Assembly (NCBI GenBank): GCA_040219275.1
Contig: JAVJSU010000007.1
Coordinates: forward strand, 520,497-584,496
Length of the DNA: 64,000 nt
Direction: 5' to 3'
Origin: JAVJSU01 sp040219275
GTDB taxonomy: Bacteria; Chloroflexota; Anaerolineae; Aggregatilineales; Phototrophicaceae
The translations under genes and the position numbers were made by a program. This document shows, one piece after another, positions 59,467 to 64,000 of the stretch (positions are counted from its first letter, which is position 1; each line of letters begins with the position of its first letter). Below the pieces are notes generated by a model. The model was given only the letters and a program-made list of their open reading frames with translations, was not told where the DNA came from and made no database searches.

Positions 59467-59748
59467 ATGGCACAGCGTAAGTACATCTTGCAAGAAAGTG
59501 GCTCAATCACATTACCCGCAGACTTTCGTAAAAAGTATGATTTGAAAGCGGGTGATGAAATTGTGTTTGTCGAAACGGCTGATGGATTGTTGATTAGTCC
59601 ACGAGAAACATTGATCGAAAAATTGCTAGACGATGTGGGTAATTCCTTGCGACAAGACGGGATCACACTTGATGAATTGATGACTAGCGGGCGCGAAATT
59701 CGCAAAGATTTACTCAAGGAGCTTTATGATATTGATGTTGAAGAGTAA
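59467..59748 (+). CDS. AbrB/MazE-type antitoxin
   Basis: 93 residues from the ATG at 59467 (GAGGTG 9 nt upstream; the GTG at 59458 is inside that site). The N-terminal swapped-hairpin domain (RKYILQESGSITLPADFRKKYDLKAGDEIVFVETADGLLISPRE) is typical of AbrB/SpoVT DNA-binding antitoxins. The helical C-terminal part (~50-93) should wrap and inhibit the toxin. The stop overlaps the toxin start (TAATG). A palindrome upstream fits autoregulation. Confidence 0.88.
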   Translation: MAQRKYILQESGSITLPADFRKKYDLKAGDEIVFVETADGLLISPRETLIEKLLDDVGNSLRQDGITLDELMTSGREIRKDLLKELYDIDVEE

Positions 59749-60176
59749 TGATACGGGCATTTTTTGATACGAGCGCGCTGTTCTCTGCGATTGTTTCGGC
59801 AGATGGCGGATCCCGCGAATTATTAAAGCGCCATCATCGGGGTGAAATTTCGCTAGTGATGAGTGATTACGTCCGACTTGAGGTTGAACGCAATCTTAGT
59901 CAAAAAGTTTCTGCTAAAGCTGGCGTTATGGAACTTTTGATTGATCTTTTAGATATGGAGATTGTTCATCCACAAATTGATGATGTTCGAAAGGCAATGA
60001 ACTATGTAGAAGCCAAAGACGCACCTATTATTGCCGCCGCATTGATCGCAAACTGTACGCATCTTTTGACATTTGACAAGCAACATTTGTTAGGGAATGA
60101 GAATGTTGCTAAAGAATCTGGTCTGTTAGTGATGACACCGGGAAGTTTACTGCAATCGTTGAATACTGATAACTAA
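59748..60176 (+). CDS. PIN-domain toxin, VapC-like ribonuclease
   Basis: 142 residues, starting on the last base of the antitoxin stop. The PIN active-site acidic residues are at D7 (FFDTSALF), E45 (YVRLEVERNL), D91 (AKDAPIIAAAL) and D110 (LTFDKQHL). PIN toxins cut RNA and arrest translation when the labile antitoxin is lost. A full PIN fold of standard length is visible, so it should be functional. The two genes form a VapBC-like module in which the antitoxin is of AbrB type. Confidence 0.9.
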   Translation: MIRAFFDTSALFSAIVSADGGSRELLKRHHRGEISLVMSDYVRLEVERNLSQKVSAKAGVMELLIDLLDMEIVHPQIDDVRKAMNYVEAKDAPIIAAALIANCTHLLTFDKQHLLGNENVAKESGLLVMTPGSLLQSLNTDN

Positions 60177-60962
60177 CTACCACGTTAACAAATCGGGTGA
60201 TTCGTCCGTGCCGTCGGCATCATCCGCATTCCAGAACTTATCGAGCCAATCCAGCAATTTATTGAGCACATCGGGAGTCATGCGTGCGCCCGCCTCGAAG
60301 TTGTTGGGCGAGAAAGCGTAGATATTCGTATGATATTGGCGGGAAATACAGATCAGATAATCATGTTCCCAGCGGGACGGTCCCCACAGAAACGACAATC
60401 CGCCTTCACGACGGCGCATCAACGCCAGCCAGCGATCACGATTCGCGTCCGTTAGGCTATCCAGACTGAAACGTAAGGTCAGCATTGCGCCAAAGGTGAA
60501 CGACATCTGAACCGTTTTTGTGGTTGCATCTGCATCGAAGATCACTTGCGCCGCGCCATCACCGGACGAGAGGGTAGCCACACCACGCCCGCTTTTCGTC
60601 CCTAAGCCACGCTCGCGGAAGATGGATAGCACCGGCATATTTTGAAAGCGCGTCGCCAATTCCACATCAAGGTCAATTTCATCGTTAAAAAATTGCTGAA
60701 GCGTCCACGGTGGATTTTTTGGAGAGGCAGGCGGAATACTGGCATCTGCGCGTTCCACGATGATCGGTACCTGGGGTGACTGTGCCAATTTTGACGGGGT
60801 GGGTGCTTGCAACGCCTGAATCGTCTTTTCGATGACTTCTTTTTTCTCGGCAGGCAAAGGCGACTTTGATGATTTTACGGGCTTGCCCACTGATGACTCT
60901 CCCTCCGGGGTCTTCGGTGGCGTATCCGGTTTTTCCGGTGATGATTTAGGTTCTGCGCTCAT
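60177..60962 (-). CDS. Hypothetical protein with disordered N terminus
   Basis: 261 residues. The first ~85 residues are rich in Pro, Ser, Lys and Glu (SAEPKSSPEKPDTPPKTPEGE...) and probably disordered. The remaining ~175 form a compact alpha/beta domain (WTLQQFFNDEIDLDVELATRFQNMPVLSIFRERG, GAAQVIFDADATTKTVQMSFTFGAMLTLRFSLDSLTD, LLDWLDKFWNADD). No family is recognised. Its stop abuts that of the PIN toxin on the opposite strand. Confidence 0.6.
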   Translation of the reverse strand: MSAEPKSSPEKPDTPPKTPEGESSVGKPVKSSKSPLPAEKKEVIEKTIQALQAPTPSKLAQSPQVPIIVERADASIPPASPKNPPWTLQQFFNDEIDLDVELATRFQNMPVLSIFRERGLGTKSGRGVATLSSGDGAAQVIFDADATTKTVQMSFTFGAMLTLRFSLDSLTDANRDRWLALMRRREGGLSFLWGPSRWEHDYLICISRQYHTNIYAFSPNNFEAGARMTPDVLNKLLDWLDKFWNADDADGTDESPDLLTW

Positions 60963-61174
60963 AAGGGTCTAATTTTGCTTTCAGGAACATTCACTAACAT
61001 TATATGCGAGACAGGGCATATGGTACAAGCGAAAGCCTAAACGCCACTTGATTCATATTGTATAATCTCCTGATTCATCGCGTCATTACGTTTTATTTGC
61101 ACAATTCTAATGTTAACGGTATACACTGAACCAAGTATAGTCTGTTCTGGTATCAACAAGGTCATACACCTATT

Positions 61175-63358
61175 ATGTTTCCAAATAACAATAACAACGA
61201 TAACAACAGGAACGGTAGCCCACCGGGAGGGAAAGACCCCAACCAGCAACCCCCTGAACCGGATTGGCGGCGCTGGGCTTGGCCCGCCATTCTACTTGTC
61301 CTGACATTGTGGTTTGTTTTGCAATTTAGCGGGTTGAGTAACCTTAGCTCTGGTGCACAAGAATTCCCCTACAGCACGTTGCTGAACGAAGCGCAGGATG
61401 ATAACGTCAATCAGGTTACCGTGCGTGAGCAAAACGCACAGGGGACGTTCCGTTCTCCCGTAACCAACCCCGCCACCGGTCAAGCGACGACGAATTTCTC
61501 TACGACGTTGCCTACCGGAAGTAACGAGGAATTGTTGGGTCTCCTCAGCGAGACCGCCGTCGTCGATATTCAGACGAGCGAAACCTCGCCGTTGTTGATT
61601 ATTCTCTTCCAATTTGCCCCAATTTTGCTGATTATCGGTTTCTTTGTGTGGACGGCACGTCGCGCTCAGAAGCAGATGAACGGTGCATTCGGTTTCGGCA
61701 AGACGCAAGCGCGTGAATACAATGTCGAGCGCCCGCAGGTCACATTTGAAGATGTCGCCGGACAGGAAGCCGCCAAACGCGAATTGGTCGAAATTGTCGA
61801 TTTCCTGAAAGAGCCGGATAAATATATCGCGCTCGGTGCACGTATCCCGCGTGGTGTTTTGCTGATCGGTCCTCCGGGTACAGGTAAGACGCTTCTGGCG
61901 CGTGCTGTTGCCGGTGAGGCGAATGTCTCCTTCTTTAGTATCGCCGCCTCCGAATTTGTAGAAATGTTCGTCGGTGTGGGTGCGTCCCGTGTCCGTGATT
62001 TATTTAAACGGGCGAAAGACAACGCGCCGAGCATCGTCTTTATCGACGAAATTGATGCTGTCGGTCGTCAACGTGGTGCTGGCTTAGGTGGTGGTCATGA
62101 TGAGCGTGAACAAACATTGAATCAGATGCTGGCGGAGATGGACGGCTTTGATCGTACCGAGAGTGTGATCGTCATGGCGGCGACCAACCGTAATGATGTG
62201 CTTGATCCCGCTTTGCTCCGTCCGGGACGTTTTGACCGTCAGGTGACAGTCGGCTTGCCCGACAAAAAAGGTCGTCTGGCGATCCTGAAAATTCATGTGC
62301 GCGGCAAACCGCTTTCGAGCGATGTCGAACTTGATCAACTCTCAGGCGGAACGATTGGTTTCTCCGGCGCTGATCTGGCGAATCTTGCGAACGAAGCCGC
62401 ATTGAACGCCGCCCGTCGCAATGCCAAGAAAATTAGCATCCGTGATTTCTCTGATGCGTTTGATCGTATCGTCTTGGGTACTGAAAGTCCGCCACTGACC
62501 AATCAGCGCGAACGTAAAGTGGTAGCCTATCACGAAGCAGGTCATGCGCTTGCCGCCGCGATGACACCGGAAGCTGATCCGGTGCTGAAAGTGACGATTG
62601 TCCCGCGTGGACAGGCGCTCGGAGTGACGGCGTTCGCCCCGAATGATGACATCCGCAACTATACCAAGCAATATCTGATCGGGCGTATGGTCGTCGGGTT
62701 GGGTGGGCGTGCGGCGGAAAAAGTCGTCTTCGATGACATCACCACCGGCGCGGCGGATGATCTTCGTCGTGTGACCGATATGGCACGCCGGATGGTGTCT
62801 CAATTTGGGATGAGTGATGCCATTGGTCCATTGAACTTCGGCGACAATGATCGTCAACCGTTCCTTGGCTATTCGCTCTCGCAGAATCGGAGCTACAGTG
62901 AAGAAACTGCCGCAAAGATTGATGCAGAAGTGCGCCGGATCGTCGAAGAAGTTTATGATCGCACCATCAAGCTGATGGAATTCAACCGCGATAAGCTGGA
63001 AGCGTTGGCTGAGGCGTTGCTAGAGCAAGAAGTCGTCGAACAATCGGAGATGTTGCGCTTGTTTGGCATCACCAAAGAAAAAGTCGTGCGTCAGGATGAC
63101 CAGCCCGCTGAATTGGCAAATCATAATGCTGATAAGGGCATGGGACATTTCAGCCTTGATCGTGAATCGGATGAGAAAATCGTCACTGTGACTAAAGACG
63201 AAGACATCAAACGTGATAACGGTCATATCATCGACATGAACGGCAAGGTTGTCGAGCAAAATGACGACCCCTTTGCTGATCTTGGCGACGATGAAGACGA
63301 TGCGAAAGATGAAGAGAGCCGAGAAGATAAATCCGAAAAACAGGGCGGTAGTGATTAG
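61175..63358 (+). CDS. ftsH: ATP-dependent zinc metalloprotease FtsH
   Basis: 727 residues. Two membrane helices flank an extracytosolic loop (WAWPAILLVLTLWFVLQF, ~35-51; LIILFQFAPILLIIGFFVW, ~141-159). The AAA domain carries Walker A GPPGTGKT (232-239), Walker B IVFIDEID (287-294) and the SRH region MAATNRNDVLDPALLRPGRFDR. The protease domain has HEAGH (453-457) and the third zinc ligand region DDITTGAADDL. FtsH degrades membrane and short-lived proteins as a hexamer. The last ~100 residues are highly acidic (DPFADLGDDEDDAKDEESREDKSEK) and longer than usual. A terminator follows. Confidence 0.97.
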   Translation: MFPNNNNNDNNRNGSPPGGKDPNQQPPEPDWRRWAWPAILLVLTLWFVLQFSGLSNLSSGAQEFPYSTLLNEAQDDNVNQVTVREQNAQGTFRSPVTNPATGQATTNFSTTLPTGSNEELLGLLSETAVVDIQTSETSPLLIILFQFAPILLIIGFFVWTARRAQKQMNGAFGFGKTQAREYNVERPQVTFEDVAGQEAAKRELVEIVDFLKEPDKYIALGARIPRGVLLIGPPGTGKTLLARAVAGEANVSFFSIAASEFVEMFVGVGASRVRDLFKRAKDNAPSIVFIDEIDAVGRQRGAGLGGGHDEREQTLNQMLAEMDGFDRTESVIVMAATNRNDVLDPALLRPGRFDRQVTVGLPDKKGRLAILKIHVRGKPLSSDVELDQLSGGTIGFSGADLANLANEAALNAARRNAKKISIRDFSDAFDRIVLGTESPPLTNQRERKVVAYHEAGHALAAAMTPEADPVLKVTIVPRGQALGVTAFAPNDDIRNYTKQYLIGRMVVGLGGRAAEKVVFDDITTGAADDLRRVTDMARRMVSQFGMSDAIGPLNFGDNDRQPFLGYSLSQNRSYSEETAAKIDAEVRRIVEEVYDRTIKLMEFNRDKLEALAEALLEQEVVEQSEMLRLFGITKEKVVRQDDQPAELANHNADKGMGHFSLDRESDEKIVTVTKDEDIKRDNGHIIDMNGKVVEQNDDPFADLGDDEDDAKDEESREDKSEKQGGSD

Positions 63359-63386
63359 TCGCTAGTTACTGAACACAAAAAAATCC

Positions 63387-63422
63387 AAACACCGGAGATG
63401 ACGTTTTCCCTCCGGTGTTTTT
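63387..63422 (+). terminator. Rho-independent terminator of ftsH
   Basis: AAACACCGGAG and CTCCGGTGTTT form a perfect 11-bp stem with a 12-nt loop, followed by two more T. It is 29 bp after the stop at 63358. Confidence 0.85.
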
Positions 63423-63491
63423 GATTCGGTAGATATGTGGGAGACTAACGCGATAAGATTAGGCAATATCAGAGCAATAACGAGTCATAAG

Positions 63492-63941
63492 ATGGCAATC
63501 TTCAAATTTCGCAAACGTCTATTGTTAATCTGGTTTGCAGGTCTAACATTACTTATAGGGTGGGGTAGCTCCGCTCAACCAAATAGTGTGTTCAATCATA
63601 TTTGTTCCGGTGTGTGTGATCTTGCGTGGTCACCGGATGGGAATGTGTTGGCGGCGGTCAATCGCTTTGGTTTATGGTTGTATAATGTAGATGAAGACGA
63701 CGCGCCACGCTTATACCCCTACGAAAATGTGAGTAGCGTTGATTTTAGCTCCGATGGAGAGCAGATTGCGATCACCTCATGTTCGCCTGCCATATCATCA
63801 AATAGAACCTGTAGAGGCGCTATTTCCCTATTTGATCTCAATACGAAGATATTTGAAGAAATTCTAGCAACCGGACATCAAACAGAAGTTCGGTCTGAAG
63901 AGAATAGGAATGGGATCATCAAAGACGAATCGTCGTTCTAA
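63492..63941 (+). pseudogene. WD40-type secreted protein, probably truncated by an insertion
   Basis: 149 residues from the ATG at 63492 (an earlier in-frame start at 63435 would add 19 residues without a signal peptide). A signal peptide or N-terminal helix (MAIFKFRKRLLLIWFAGLTLLIGWGSSAQ) is followed by WD40-like strands (HICSGVCDLAWSPDGNVLAAVNRFGLWLYNVD, VSSVDFSSDGEQIAITSC, GAISLFDLNTKIFEEILATGHQTEVRS). After this point, at about 63895, where the next blade should read like VAFSPDG, the sequence loses all propeller character and stops. A minus-strand frame with transposase-like sequence starts there. A single short domain of one or two blades is not a stable propeller. Confidence 0.5.
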
Positions 63942-64000
63942 CCAATCCCAGCCGACGCGAAAAATACTCAAGTCGTGGCGGTCAGTGCGGTCAACCTCGG
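63864..64000 (-). mobile_element. Possible 3' end of a transposase entering from the right edge
   Basis: On the minus strand a frame is open from the window edge to a stop at 63864, encoding EVDRTDRHDLSIFRVGWDWLERRF-type sequence and then VFDDPIPILF. The pattern DLSIFRxGxxWLxR...PIP is similar to the C terminus of IS4-like transposases. It overlaps the end of the WD40 gene, which loses its fold at the same place. Only 45 residues are visible, so the family is a guess and the element's inverted repeat and target duplication cannot be seen. Confidence 0.35.

Overview
The window looks like chromosomal DNA of an Anaerolineae-type member of the Chloroflexota. The evidence is a set of secreted proteins with Thr/Pro linkers of the TPTxTxTP type, kelch proteins ending in LPxTG-like sorting signals, many TPR proteins, DUF3048 and DUF4058 proteins, a split glycine decarboxylase (gcvPA/gcvPB), a MurF-Alr fusion and FtsH. 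This placement is inferred from gene content; no rRNA or marker tree was available. No rRNA, tRNA, CRISPR array or prophage is visible. A probable insertion-sequence end is seen only at the right edge.

Layout. 1-4 kb: 3' end of methylmalonyl-CoA epimerase, then two paralogous secreted proteins flanking a TPR gene. 4-16.8 kb, mostly minus strand: O-antigen ligase-like membrane protein, DUF4058 protein, QueG, two tandem kelch/LPxTG surface proteins (one with a ~300-residue Thr/Pro stalk), a GT1-type glycosyltransferase, a large TPR protein and glutamate dehydrogenase. 17-30.8 kb: STAS-like protein, CheY-like regulator, secreted propeller/SH3b protein, UvrA, DinB, two tandem winged-helix-like paralogs, a TPR histidine kinase, DUF3048 protein, PIG-L deacetylase and a small TPR membrane protein. 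30.8-37.6 kb: tgt with a phosphate-binding-type lipoprotein, the MurF-Alr fusion, and a copper-delivery pair (double PCuAC protein plus SCO1). 38.2-42.7 kb: a glycine riboswitch with its terminator, followed by gcvH, a MOSC-domain gene, gcvPA and gcvPB; gcvT is absent here. 42.8-53.4 kb: a decayed signal-peptide gene beside its intact paralog, an S33 peptidase, an AAA ATPase, a secreted SH3b protein, an RCK-type protein, a CPA2 antiporter with USP domains and a DUF4203 membrane protein. 53.4-64 kb: a hypothetical gene, an Eis-like acetyltransferase, a translationally coupled operon (DUF255 thioredoxin protein, exonuclease, phosphodiesterase), an AbrB/PIN toxin-antitoxin pair, FtsH and a truncated WD40 gene next to a possible transposase.

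The most interesting observations are as follows. (1) The MurF-Alr fusion has unusual residues at key catalytic positions in both halves. (2) The riboswitch-controlled gcv operon contains a MOSC gene. (3) The PCuAC-PCuAC/SCO1 pair carries Met-rich inserts. (4) Several perfect palindromes and repeats sit in front of signalling genes. (5) An extended -10 motif (TGnTATAnT) recurs in front of many genes. (6) One secreted-protein gene is a visible nonsense pseudogene. All functional calls are by recognition of motifs and family-like sequence; no database search was run.
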